Below are positions 9,777 to 18,403 of a stretch of 64,000 nt of DNA, piece after piece. The stretch is taken from positions 62,001 to 126,000 of the forward strand of contig JABSRP010000018.1 in NCBI GenBank assembly GCA_013215145.1, read 5' to 3'. The DNA is from Pseudobacteriovorax sp. (GTDB lineage: Bacteria; Bdellovibrionota_B; Oligoflexia; Oligoflexales; Oligoflexaceae). Below the pieces are notes generated by a model that was not told where the DNA came from, did no database searches, and was given only the letters and a program-made list of their open reading frames with translations. The position numbers were made by a program, and so were the translations under genes. The stretch's first letter is position 1. Every line of letters begins with the position of its first letter.

Positions 9777-9817
9777 GGGGAGGGTGTCTTTAAGCAATTC
9801 AATCGCCCCCCTCTTTT
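9777..9817 (+). terminator. Possible terminator after the PhyH gene
   Basis: A G-rich arm (GGGGAGGG) and a C-rich arm (GCCCCCCTC) about 20 bases apart can pair and are followed by TTTT, 16 bases after the stop codon. Confidence 0.4.
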
Positions 9818-9938
9818 GCCGACGAACCAGAACCCATCTGCTCTTTTTTTAATGGCCATTCTGCAACCTTTTCATACCAACCCCGTCGACCCTAAGAGAT
9901 AAGTTTTTATCCATACTAGACGGCGGAGAACCCTAACG

Positions 9939-11162
9939 ATGATATTTCAGCAGCGCCCAAACCGAGGCCTATTCATGCTAATTAGTCTTGTTATCCTAGC
10001 AGGTTGTGGCAAAAGCTCTTCAGATAAGGCACCGGCCGAAGAGCCTAATAATCAGACTGAGCTAGCGGATAAGGACAGCACAACTCCGCCCGTGAAACAG
10101 CCCGGCGAGGACACAGAAAACCCAACTGTTGACACCGAAGACGAAAACGAGACCTGCCCCCAGGGTGACGCTGATTGTCAGGACCATGGTACTCCTGAGC
10201 CCACACCAACACCCACACCTACCCCTACTCCCGTCGTCGATGATGAAGACGAAGACACAGAGTTAGAGCCACCGCTCTTCGAGCTGAGCTTTGATAAGGC
10301 TTCAGGAAGCTGGGCTAAGGAGCCATATATTATCCAGTCCAGAAAATTCAGCCATTTAAATACCGTTCCTATCAAATTAGAAATCAAGCGTGAGTACATT
10401 CAGTCAGCTGATGAGTGCATACTACAGATTGCTGATAGGTTTGGTCCTAGACTGCGAGTCCCCACTGGCGAAGATGTTGCCGCGGGAGGTTACTATACGC
10501 GTTATAGCTTTGGCACCATGGACCTTTATCAGATTCCTTTGGTATTAGGAACGGTTGGCATCAGCACTATGAAAACCGAACTCACTTGCCAAGTGGATGG
10601 ACGATTAGAGACCACTGAGAAAACCTACGATATTTATCTACTTGATCAATGTGATGCTCTAAAGCCTGCCGACGAAATCCTTTCCCTAACAGCTGGCTTT
10701 TCTTATGGGCTCAATTCTCAAATAGACTGCAAGTATGTCTCAAGCCCCGAAGAGTATGTGGCTATGCCGCTTATTACTATTGAGACCAAAGACGGCATCA
10801 GGGTCAGCGGCCCAAGATCAGTCAATACCTTTACTATTGACGACGCGCAGGAATTTATCCTGAAAGCCAAACTAAAGGCCGCCCACCGGCAAAATCTAGC
10901 AGAACTTACCTGTGAGATTGCCCTAGTCAACAGCAACGGTTACGCTCTAGAAACGTTTCCGCTTCGGCTGTCGGACGCCAATTCAAATACCGAAGAAGGC
11001 AACTATGTTTTTGAGGCGACCAAGATTCCTGAGTTAGAGACCGAACAAGAGCTTCATGGTGTTTGTATGCTCTCGTACCAGTTTACAGGCGCGCGAGCAA
11101 AAGACACCGAGCGGCATCTGTACGAGACAATCAATAATGCCGCGGCAACCGCGGCTGAATAG
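9939..11162 (+). CDS. Lipoprotein with acidic Pro/Thr linker (407 aa)
   Basis: The signal ends in the lipobox LAGC (Cys about 23). Residues about 25-105 are a disordered acidic linker rich in Glu, Asp, Pro and Thr, with a PT dipeptide run coded by a short tandem CCNACN repeat. The remaining 300 residues are a beta-rich domain with paired Cys residues, resembling immunoglobulin-like adhesion modules in texture only. No family was recognised. The linker suggests a domain held away from the membrane, probably at the cell surface. It is followed by a clear terminator, so it is probably monocistronic. Confidence 0.75.
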   Translation: MIFQQRPNRGLFMLISLVILAGCGKSSSDKAPAEEPNNQTELADKDSTTPPVKQPGEDTENPTVDTEDENETCPQGDADCQDHGTPEPTPTPTPTPTPVVDDEDEDTELEPPLFELSFDKASGSWAKEPYIIQSRKFSHLNTVPIKLEIKREYIQSADECILQIADRFGPRLRVPTGEDVAAGGYYTRYSFGTMDLYQIPLVLGTVGISTMKTELTCQVDGRLETTEKTYDIYLLDQCDALKPADEILSLTAGFSYGLNSQIDCKYVSSPEEYVAMPLITIETKDGIRVSGPRSVNTFTIDDAQEFILKAKLKAAHRQNLAELTCEIALVNSNGYALETFPLRLSDANSNTEEGNYVFEATKIPELETEQELHGVCMLSYQFTGARAKDTERHLYETINNAAATAAE

Positions 11163-11255
11163 ATCCGGTTAGTTAGACAAGAGCTTAGCTGTTAATCTTC
11201 AATCATAGCCCAGCCTGTAAAGCAAAGCTTTATCTACCGTTGTTAGCAGAAAGTC

Positions 11256-11278
11256 GGCCCCGATAGGGGCCCTTTTTT
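11256..11278 (+). terminator. Rho-independent terminator
   Basis: GGCCCC and GGGGCC arms around a GATA loop are followed by six T residues, about 95 bases after the lipoprotein stop codon. Confidence 0.85.
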
Positions 11279-11303
11279 GATAAAGACATCGAACAAACTT
11301 AGC

Positions 11304-11858
11304 CTAACTACAGCTATTAAAAAACTTGAAGTGACGATGTAACTCTGGCTGTTCCGTTGCAGGTCCACCACCGAAGGTCTGAAGAGTAAGGAAGAATTGA
11401 TCCCCTTGCTTCAACTCCAAGGCACCATTTAGTAGAATATCGCGCGAGTAGAGAAGAATATTGGAACCTCCAGATTGATTTATCTGGTTAAGAGTCAAAA
11501 TCCGACGGCTATGTCCTGACTGAGAAAACTGTGGTCGGAACGATATAAAACCATTCACCTGATCACTGGTGACCGTAAAAACTTGGTTTGATGGGTTGTA
11601 GGTAAACCCGTTTAAGTCACCATCCTGTATATTGAATTTAACCCTAGTTTGCACCTCGTTCGGATAGGTTTGAGGTGCAGTAGGCTCGACTGATATTTTC
11701 GTCGATAAACAATTTTTAAGGCTAGATATTTCCGCCTTCATCGCGGCGGTGACCCGCTTTAGGCTATCGAAGTCTTCCGAACTCACCTGTCCGAATGCGT
11801 TAAAAGAAAGTGAGATCGAAAACGTTAGGAAGGCTAAAAGGAATCGACTTTTTTTCAT
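11304..11858 (-). CDS. Secreted protein with coiled-coil stalk and beta head (184 aa)
   Basis: A signal peptide (about residues 1-23, ending NAFGQ) leads into a coiled coil (DFDSLKRVTAAMKAEISSLK) and then a beta-rich domain of about 130 residues, from VKFNIQDGDLNGF to the end. The head is reminiscent of jelly-roll folds such as C1q/TNF-like domains (alternating short strands, buried aromatics), but this is a fold guess without a signature motif. The N-terminal plan matches that of the tail-collar-like protein at 6821-7426, so both may be trimeric stalk-and-head surface proteins. It is convergent with the gene ending at 11162. Confidence 0.65.
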   Translation of the reverse strand: MKKSRFLLAFLTFSISLSFNAFGQVSSEDFDSLKRVTAAMKAEISSLKNCLSTKISVEPTAPQTYPNEVQTRVKFNIQDGDLNGFTYNPSNQVFTVTSDQVNGFISFRPQFSQSGHSRRILTLNQINQSGGSNILLYSRDILLNGALELKQGDQFFLTLQTFGGGPATEQPELHRHFKFFNSCS

Positions 11859-11994
11859 AATACATCCAATAATTACTTTAGGTTAAGATTTTTAGAATAA
11901 AACCCAGGTTATCATTATCAGATAAAAGAGTTGTGAGGTGAAGGTTTATTGCAAGGTTTTCGATATTTATACACATAAGGTTAAGGAGGAATCT

Positions 11995-12105
11995 ATGCAT
12001 CATACTTTCATTAAATTGGTAAGAGCATTTCTTAATAGATTCTATACTTTACAAAGACCTTCACACTCACCTCACAGGATTTCCGATAAGGTCCCAAATT
12101 TCTAA
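11995..12105 (+). CDS. Possible 36-codon small ORF upstream of the interrupted outer-membrane protein
   Basis: An ATG with an almost perfect AAGGAGG site seven bases before it opens a 36-codon frame ending TAA, 14 bases before the next start. The product is basic (begins MHHTFIKLVRAFLNRFY) and has no recognised family. The strong ribosome binding site is the main support. It could be a real small protein, a translated leader that couples to the next gene, or chance. Confidence 0.4.
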   Translation: MHHTFIKLVRAFLNRFYTLQRPSHSPHRISDKVPNF

Positions 12106-12119
12106 CAGGGAGACAGTGA

Positions 12120-12731
12120 ATGCATCGGGTTTTTGGCCTGTTATCAGCTCTCATAATTTTGACCTTCACGGGATCACTTTACGCAAACGAGAGTGCAGCA
12201 AATCGAAAAAATAAGATTTTGCAGATAGGTGTCCATACGGGAACCATGGGACCTGGGCTAGATTTTGGAATATATTTAAGCGAAACGGGTCGCCTTAATA
12301 TCGATCGTTCTCAGCAGTCTCTGAGCCTGCTCGGATCAAGCATTGATGCCGAAACTTACCGGGTCGGTTGGTAGCAGTTTGTTGCGAACTCTTTTTATTG
12401 GTATGGTGGAGCACGTCATATTCAAACGAAGTTGAAAGAAAAATCGTTTATCCTTTTCTCGGACGAACCATCTAGAGAGTTATATCGCGGGGAAACTGAG
12501 TCCAGCGGTGTTTTCTTCGGCATCGGCAATGAATGGCAATGGGATAATTTTTTCATTGGCTGCGAATGGATTGGGTTTGGCTATAACGCCTCACATTCAT
12601 GGGAAGTTAACTATGAAGACGAAGCGTATCAAGCTGCCAACTCAAGCCAAGTGGAAGAGGATTTAGAAACGATCGCCATGAAAGTCTTCCATGTTTACGC
12701 TCTGCAATTTCAGATTGGCTTTTCCTTTTAA
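12120..12731 (+). pseudogene. Small outer-membrane beta-barrel protein gene interrupted by an in-frame TAG
   Basis: Two open segments (12120-12374 and the part up to 12731) are in the same frame and separated by only one stop codon, TAG at 12372-12374. Reading through gives a continuous 203-residue product: signal peptide (ends SLYA), alternating beta strands with Gly and aromatic residues on both sides of the stop (YRVGW before; a QFVANSFYWYGGAR stretch after), and a C-terminal Phe (QIGFSF) typical of outer-membrane barrels. The stop therefore sits in the middle of a barrel. It may be a recent nonsense mutation, a sequencing error, or a stop that is read through. The frame after the stop shows no other damage, so any inactivation is recent. 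Confidence 0.7.
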
Positions 12732-12949
12732 GTATTCCCAAATAGATCAGAGGCAGCAGGGAGCTGCCACATTCTACTAAATCCCTAAAGTCTCTAATAT
12801 ACGTATATATTTTTATACATATACAACTTTACCAAATTATCTAAAATCCTGATCGACTAGCACAACCCAGAGTATATTCAGTTCAGACGTTAAGTCATCG
12901 AAATCTCTGCCGAAAAGACCAGTGTATACGGTTGAAAATCTGGGCTTAT

Positions 12950-15900
12950 ATGAATCGATTCCTAGCAGGTATAGCGCTCATACTATTGTATTACTCCCTC
13001 TATGTCGGAAGCATAAAGGCCAGCCCACTCCAGTCGGATGATCCTCTCATTCTTGATGGTTGGGAATTTACCTGGTTTCCCCGTGATGCCAATATCCCAG
13101 AACACATCGCAGACACGGATTCGTTTGATTGGCAAGATATCGCAATGCCATTGGAACCGAAAAAACGCGAAGTTAACAGCCGCTTTGTCTTGCGAACTCG
13201 TCTGCCTACCGCCATGAGCCTCATGCATGAGCCTACGATTTATATCCCATTTCTCAAAAGGGCCGTTGCCTTCTATGTCGGTGATAAGCTTCTGCTCAAC
13301 TCAGAAAGCTACGATGATAAAGGTCGCTTGCAATGGGACGGATGGCGGCCATTCCTCGTACCTATGCCCCGCGATCAGGCGGGATCATTCCTATTTATCG
13401 TGTTAACTTCAGATGAGTCCATCATCGGAGTTCGTCAACCGGTTATACTCGGCAGCCGCCATAAGATAGCAGAACAAGAGTTTTGGCAGAGAGGGATTTC
13501 TCGGATAGCCTTTTTTATGGTTTATAGTTTTATGGCCCTAGCCAGTTTTTTTCTATGGCTGATGAATCGCAGTGTGCGTTTATATCTATGGCTAAGTCTG
13601 TGTGTAGGCACCATCGGTATCTACATCCTCTCGCGTAGCATGCTACTCAAGTACCACTTTCCCGATGACGTTACACTATTCGGCTACACGGAACTAGTGA
13701 CGATTTATCTTGCTCCGATCCCCTTAAATATTTTCCTGATTGAGTTATCGCGGAGTCGCTGGATGAGGTCTCTACACCTCTTTAACAGCATATACCTACT
13801 GACCTGTATCGTCTGCCTATTCGATCCCATCAGCCATGTCGCTACGATCTCGGCAGCGTTACCCTATATGCAGCTCACTATCGGCACCAATATTATCGTA
13901 TTTTTCCTCTTATCGGCGCTGCTATTTCGAAGCGCGGCTACCAATTTTCGCATTGTTTTTTATGGGCAGGTGATTTTTTTAGTAGCTGTGGCTTGGCAGA
14001 TGGCTCATTCTCAACGATTTATTCATATCACCCTCGATAACCTTCTTTCCTACGGAGTCTTTGCCTTTGCCTGTTCACTGTTTTTGGCTGTGGCCCACTT
14101 AGTTAAGGTCAACCACCGTAAGGTAGAGGAGTACGCGGAAGCGTTGGAGGATAAAAACCAAAGACTTGAGGAGATGGATCGGGTTAAGGATTCCTTTCTA
14201 GCAAACACCTCACACGAATTGCGGACGCCACTCACAGGAATTCTGGCGCTGTCCGAAAACTTCGCAAAAGAGTACCCGGAGTCCTCGCCAGGCACCCAAA
14301 AAATCATGGAAACTATTTCAAGAAGCGCTGGTCGGCTGGCAAATTTGGTGAATGAATTATTGGACTTCTCAAAGCTAAGCCACCGCGATCTAGAACTAAC
14401 CCTTGAGCGGGTTCATATCAACTCCTTGGCAAGACACTGTTTTGAAATCTTAATAAAAGTTGCTCAGGATAAAGGCATTCAATTGAATATGACAGTTCCA
14501 GAAGAGGATATTTACGTCACTGCAGATGGAGAAAGGCTGGAACAAATCATTCTCAACCTCTTGGGAAATGCTATCAAATTCACCCACGAGGGTAGAGTCA
14601 CCATTCAGATAGAAGAGCACGAGGACGCTTGCTCGATTGCCATCATCGACACTGGTGTTGGCATTAAGCATGATGATCTGGATAAGGTTTTTAGTTCCTT
14701 TGAACAGCTCAGCGTCGGAAATGCCAGAAAGTATGGCGGCACTGGCATTGGCCTCACTATTACAAAGCACTTGGTAGAATTACATCGCGGTCAACTGAAT
14801 GTCAGTTCGGAGTTCGGAAAAGGATCCTGCTTCAGCTTTACTCTACCTATGTCCCAAGCCAGCACCGCAACCCAACCCGCCCCCCATCATGTCTTAGTGA
14901 AACAAAAGGAAACCGAGACAGCTGATATGAGTCGAGACGCAGTCGTCAGCACCGAACTTAACGGAGCTTGTATTGCCGTGGTCGACGATGAGGAAATAAA
15001 TCGCCAGGTGATCAATCAGATTCTCAGCGAAAGAGGATACCGCGTGTCCACGTTCTCTTCTGGTAGTCAACTGATGCAGCTGATGGAAGGGAATAGCCCA
15101 TTCGATCTAATTATTCTAGATGTTATGATGCCAGACCAAACGGGTTATGAAGTTTGTCGACAGATAAGACGGCTATCCCAGGATCTTCCCGTGATCTTAC
15201 TAACAGCAAGGAATCAGATCTCCGAACTGGAGCAAGGGTTTGCTGCTGGTGCCACAGACTTTTTAACAAAACCATTTTCACGCAGGGAACTAACGGCGCG
15301 GATCCAAAATCATATTGAAATAAGCAGGCTCCATCGTGAGGTTCTAGAAAGCTCGGAGGCACGGGTCATACTAGAAAAAGACTTGGAAGCAGCGGAGGCT
15401 TTACAAAAAACTCTCTTGATGCCCACCATCGATTCATCGGAAAAAAATGTTTCCTTCACTTACAGCTATCAACCTGCTTCACGCGTTGGAGGAGATTGGT
15501 TCGATGGGTTTTATGACAAAGACAAAAGACGCCTTTTTCTCGTACTTGGCGATGTAACAGGCCACGGTATCGCAGCATCTTTGCTAACTGGAGTCACCTG
15601 TGGTTGTATCCGCTCGTTTTTTTCTCATTATGCCCAATCAAGTGACGAGACCACACCAATTCTTTTAGAACGCTTAACCAAAACACTAAATGCCATTGTT
15701 CATCAAACTGGATTCCGAGAGAATCGAGTTATGACCATGAATTTGTTTGGTTTAGAGCTGAAAACAGGTAGGCTTAGTTTTGTTAATGCTGGCCACCAGC
15801 CTCCATTCTTAAAGTCTCATGATTCCACCCAAACCATTAACAACCCTGGTCCTTTGCTCGGCATGTCAGCAGAATCTGACCACAAAGCGCTCAATATCCG

Positions 15901-16153
15901 TCTGCAAGCAGATGACCAAATCCTAGCATTTACCGATGGTTTGATTGAAAATAGTGGTGAGACGGGTCGTCAGCTTTCGTCAAGACAACTGCGAAAGTTG
16001 ATTCAGAGTAGCACCGCCGTCAGTCCCGAGGACCTTCTCCAAGAAATTGATCAAGGTTATCACGATACTGTTGGGAATCATCCTGTTGAGGATGACACCA
16101 CTATGATAGCTTTCCGATGGACCCAAAGTCAGGATAACAAGGACGTCGCCTAA
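12950..16153 (+). CDS. 7TM sensor histidine kinase with receiver and SpoIIE-type phosphatase domains
   Basis: A signal-like first helix is followed by an extracellular 7TMR-DISM-like beta domain (about 30-170), seven membrane helices (about 180-385), a linker coiled coil, a HisKA domain with phospho-acceptor His about 421 in SHELRTPL, an HATPase domain (N box GNAIKF, G boxes DTGVGI and GGTGIGL), a receiver domain with Asp about 723 in LIILDVMMPD, and a C-terminal PP2C/SpoIIE phosphatase (GGDWFDG about 847 and GDVTGHG). So one polypeptide senses outside, autophosphorylates, receives the phosphate and dephosphorylates a Ser/Thr target, as in anti-anti-sigma partner switching. A TTG six codons earlier is an alternative start; neither has a good binding site. 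No anti-sigma partner gene lies beside it. Confidence 0.9.
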   Translation: MNRFLAGIALILLYYSLYVGSIKASPLQSDDPLILDGWEFTWFPRDANIPEHIADTDSFDWQDIAMPLEPKKREVNSRFVLRTRLPTAMSLMHEPTIYIPFLKRAVAFYVGDKLLLNSESYDDKGRLQWDGWRPFLVPMPRDQAGSFLFIVLTSDESIIGVRQPVILGSRHKIAEQEFWQRGISRIAFFMVYSFMALASFFLWLMNRSVRLYLWLSLCVGTIGIYILSRSMLLKYHFPDDVTLFGYTELVTIYLAPIPLNIFLIELSRSRWMRSLHLFNSIYLLTCIVCLFDPISHVATISAALPYMQLTIGTNIIVFFLLSALLFRSAATNFRIVFYGQVIFLVAVAWQMAHSQRFIHITLDNLLSYGVFAFACSLFLAVAHLVKVNHRKVEEYAEALEDKNQRLEEMDRVKDSFLANTSHELRTPLTGILALSENFAKEYPESSPGTQKIMETISRSAGRLANLVNELLDFSKLSHRDLELTLERVHINSLARHCFEILIKVAQDKGIQLNMTVPEEDIYVTADGERLEQIILNLLGNAIKFTHEGRVTIQIEEHEDACSIAIIDTGVGIKHDDLDKVFSSFEQLSVGNARKYGGTGIGLTITKHLVELHRGQLNVSSEFGKGSCFSFTLPMSQASTATQPAPHHVLVKQKETETADMSRDAVVSTELNGACIAVVDDEEINRQVINQILSERGYRVSTFSSGSQLMQLMEGNSPFDLIILDVMMPDQTGYEVCRQIRRLSQDLPVILLTARNQISELEQGFAAGATDFLTKPFSRRELTARIQNHIEISRLHREVLESSEARVILEKDLEAAEALQKTLLMPTIDSSEKNVSFTYSYQPASRVGGDWFDGFYDKDKRRLFLVLGDVTGHGIAASLLTGVTCGCIRSFFSHYAQSSDETTPILLERLTKTLNAIVHQTGFRENRVMTMNLFGLELKTGRLSFVNAGHQPPFLKSHDSTQTINNPGPLLGMSAESDHKALNIRLQADDQILAFTDGLIENSGETGRQLSSRQLRKLIQSSTAVSPEDLLQEIDQGYHDTVGNHPVEDDTTMIAFRWTQSQDNKDVA

Positions 16154-16459
16154 ACCAATGCTTCGGTTTCAAGTCCTCTAGTCAATCCGTAAACCCCAGT
16201 TTTCGAACATCCAAAACCTCTGTTACAAACCTCCTTCATCTATCCTAAGAGTTTTTATCGTCGGTAAGAGTTCCCCTAACCATCTAATACTACGCCCCAT
16301 CTATCCGGCAAAAACTTACCGAATGCATTCAATCACATATGAATGATTTTGAATGCTAATATATTTTTAATTCATTTCATTAATAATGAAAAATGCCGTT
16401 AAGTGGTGTACCAGAGCAAACAAGGCTCATAAAACAGACAGAAAAACGGAGTCAAAATT
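16154..16459. promoter_or_regulatory. Intergenic region with an inverted-repeat, operator-like site
   Basis: This gap of about 300 bases is AT-rich. At 16325-16356 GCATTCAA and TTGAATGC face each other across 16 bases that themselves hold a TCAT/ATGA pair, about 105 bases before the beta-propeller gene start. This would suit a dimeric repressor or activator, but no partner protein can be named. No gene was seen here. Confidence 0.3.
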
Positions 16460-17422
16460 ATGAAAGCATCACAAGTCATCAAAACACTCTCTACAGCACT
16501 AGCATTTGGACTGATTGGTCTAAGCGCATCAACCGTAGCTAACGCAGAAAAAAAAGCACAGAAAGTTTACATTGACGAAAACGTCTTCCCTGAAGGGATT
16601 GTAGCTGCCCCAAACGGTGATAAATATGTTGGTGGACTAGAAAATGGAAAAATCTATCGCATCGGAAAAAAGACAAACAAAGCCACAGCATTCGCAGCAA
16701 GCAGCAAACTTAGAAATGTAGTGGGTCTTGAAGTTGATCCTCAAAACCGTCGCTTATTTGTTTGTGACGTCGATAAAACAACGGCAAAAAACCCACAGGT
16801 TATTGTCTTTAGCCTGAGAAGCCAGAAGCAAATTGCGAGCTACCAATTAGGTGAAAGTGGCTTCTGTAATGATTTGACCTTCGACAACAAAGGCAATCTA
16901 TTCATCACAGATTCTCTACAAAAAGCCATCTTCAAGGTAGCCAAAAAAGATCTGAAAACATCACAGACTCTCAAACCTTGGTATGAAGGAAAGCAGTGGC
17001 CGGTAAAAGAAGGCGCTTTTGGTGGATTCACGGCAAACGGTATTGAGTACATAAATGGCAACCTTTATGTTGCCATGTACAATATAGGTGATCTTTGGGA
17101 AATTTCTACGACTAACAAGCAGCAAGCACGGAAAATCAAGCTAAGCCGATCACTTTCTGCACCTGACGGCCTTGAACTGGACAAGAAAGGAAACCTCCTT
17201 GTCGTTGAAGGTGGAAGCGGAAAGCTCTCTACGATCAGCTTACAAAAATCAACCTTTGGAAAAGTTACGACTATCTTGGAAAACCTAGATAGCCCTACCA
17301 CCGTAGCTCTGGATCAGGGGAAACTTTGGCTACCTATTAGCCAATTTGATCACCTCTTTGGATTTAACAAGGCGGATCATGATCCTAAGTTCTTTGTCAA
17401 TGTGTATAAGTTAAATCCTTAG
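16460..17422 (+). CDS. Secreted SMP-30/NHL-type beta-propeller protein (320 aa)
   Basis: A signal peptide (about residues 1-29, ending VANA) precedes a six-bladed propeller of the SMP-30/gluconolactonase/NHL type. Repeated blade motifs include PEGIVAAPNGDKYVGG, FCNDLTFDNKGNLFITD and APDGLELDKKGNLLVVEGG, each with the Asn/Asp-Gly turn and the acidic residue that bind a divalent metal in lactonases. Members hydrolyse lactones or only bind ligands; which applies here is unknown. A GGAG site stands before the ATG, and a strong hairpin follows the gene, so it is probably transcribed alone. The product should be periplasmic. Confidence 0.75.
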   Translation: MKASQVIKTLSTALAFGLIGLSASTVANAEKKAQKVYIDENVFPEGIVAAPNGDKYVGGLENGKIYRIGKKTNKATAFAASSKLRNVVGLEVDPQNRRLFVCDVDKTTAKNPQVIVFSLRSQKQIASYQLGESGFCNDLTFDNKGNLFITDSLQKAIFKVAKKDLKTSQTLKPWYEGKQWPVKEGAFGGFTANGIEYINGNLYVAMYNIGDLWEISTTNKQQARKIKLSRSLSAPDGLELDKKGNLLVVEGGSGKLSTISLQKSTFGKVTTILENLDSPTTVALDQGKLWLPISQFDHLFGFNKADHDPKFFVNVYKLNP

Positions 17423-17429
17423 AAAATCA

Positions 17430-17465
17430 GGCCTTGGCGAAATGGATCGCCGAGGCCCATTTTCT
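17430..17465 (+). terminator. Rho-independent terminator after the beta-propeller gene
   Basis: An eleven-pair stem (GGCCTTGGCGA with TCGCCGAGGCC, one G-U pair) with a six-base loop is followed by CATTTTC, eight bases after the stop codon. Confidence 0.7.
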
Positions 17466-17511
17466 ACCCTTAGAGACAAGTACGAAACGGAATTTCGAGG
17501 AGACCCAAGAT

Positions 17512-18180
17512 ATGAAGAGTTTAATAATATTTGTGACAAATCATGCGTTTTTAGGCGAAACAAAAGATCCCAACGGTACTTATGCACCAGAACTAACACA
17601 TGCCCTTAAAGAGTTTGATGAGGCTAATGTTAGCTATGATATCGCATCTATCAAGGGCGGCGAGTCTCCCTTATACGGTACAGATATCGACAGCGATGAG
17701 ACTAACAAGTCATATCTCGCCGACCCTAAGTTTCAAGAAAAAATAAAACACACCATAAAAGCTGAGGATGTCGATGCATCAACCTATGATGGTGTTTTCT
17801 ACCCTGGTGGATTCGGACTGCTAACGGATCTCGCAAGCAACCCGATCGTCGCTAAGATTACGGCGGAGATATTCCAGCGCAATAAGCCGGTGGGATCTGT
17901 TTGCCACGGACCGGGCGCCCTGCTGCCCATCGTTTTAGACAACGGAGAGTCTATCCTCGAGAACAAAACTGTCACCGGTTTTACCCGAGAGGAAGAGGTT
18001 GATTTTGGTAGCATCGACGCCATCCCCTACCTATTGGAAGAATCCCTGACACGTAAGGCAGGCAAATATGTAAAAATCAAGCCGTGGGGAGAGCATGTGA
18101 TCTGCGATGGCAATCTCATCACAGGCCAAAATCCTGCGTCTGCTGCAGCGGTCGGAAAAGAGATCATAAAGCGTCTGTGA
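17512..18180 (+). CDS. DJ-1/PfpI superfamily protein, Hsp31-like
   Basis: The ATG at 17512 is chosen over an in-frame upstream start because it follows a GAGGAG site and begins the conserved fold (MKSLIIFVTNH). The 222-aa protein has the class I glutamine-amidotransferase-like fold with the nucleophile elbow GSVCHGPGALL (Cys about 131) and the YPGGFG turn. The long insert after the first strand (GTYAPELTHAL, GGESPLYG) matches the Hsp31/glutathione-independent glyoxalase III branch, which detoxifies methylglyoxal and acts as a holdase. It has no signal peptide, so it is cytoplasmic. A second DJ-1 family member with a signal peptide lies at 45866-46708. Confidence 0.85.
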   Translation: MKSLIIFVTNHAFLGETKDPNGTYAPELTHALKEFDEANVSYDIASIKGGESPLYGTDIDSDETNKSYLADPKFQEKIKHTIKAEDVDASTYDGVFYPGGFGLLTDLASNPIVAKITAEIFQRNKPVGSVCHGPGALLPIVLDNGESILENKTVTGFTREEEVDFGSIDAIPYLLEESLTRKAGKYVKIKPWGEHVICDGNLITGQNPASAAAVGKEIIKRL

Positions 18181-18403
18181 TTGCGAAACCTCACAAATTT
18201 TCCATCGGATTTAAGAATCTTCAATTTGGCCAAATGCAAGCTAGTTATATCTAAAGGGGATCGATACATGCGATTCCCTACCTCTTCATCCTATTGCAAC
18301 CCCCTCATTACTAATAGCCTATACCCCTCCTTTGCGTTATCATTATGGTTTAAAAAGAAGAACTAACAAGGCGTCATCTCGTCCACAAGATTATGAGGCT
18401 ACT

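Noticed and set aside
10185-10240. Short tandem repeat in the lipoprotein Pro/Thr linker as a phase-variation tract
   Set aside because: The repeat is made of six-base PT-coding units, so length changes would stay in frame and would not switch the gene.
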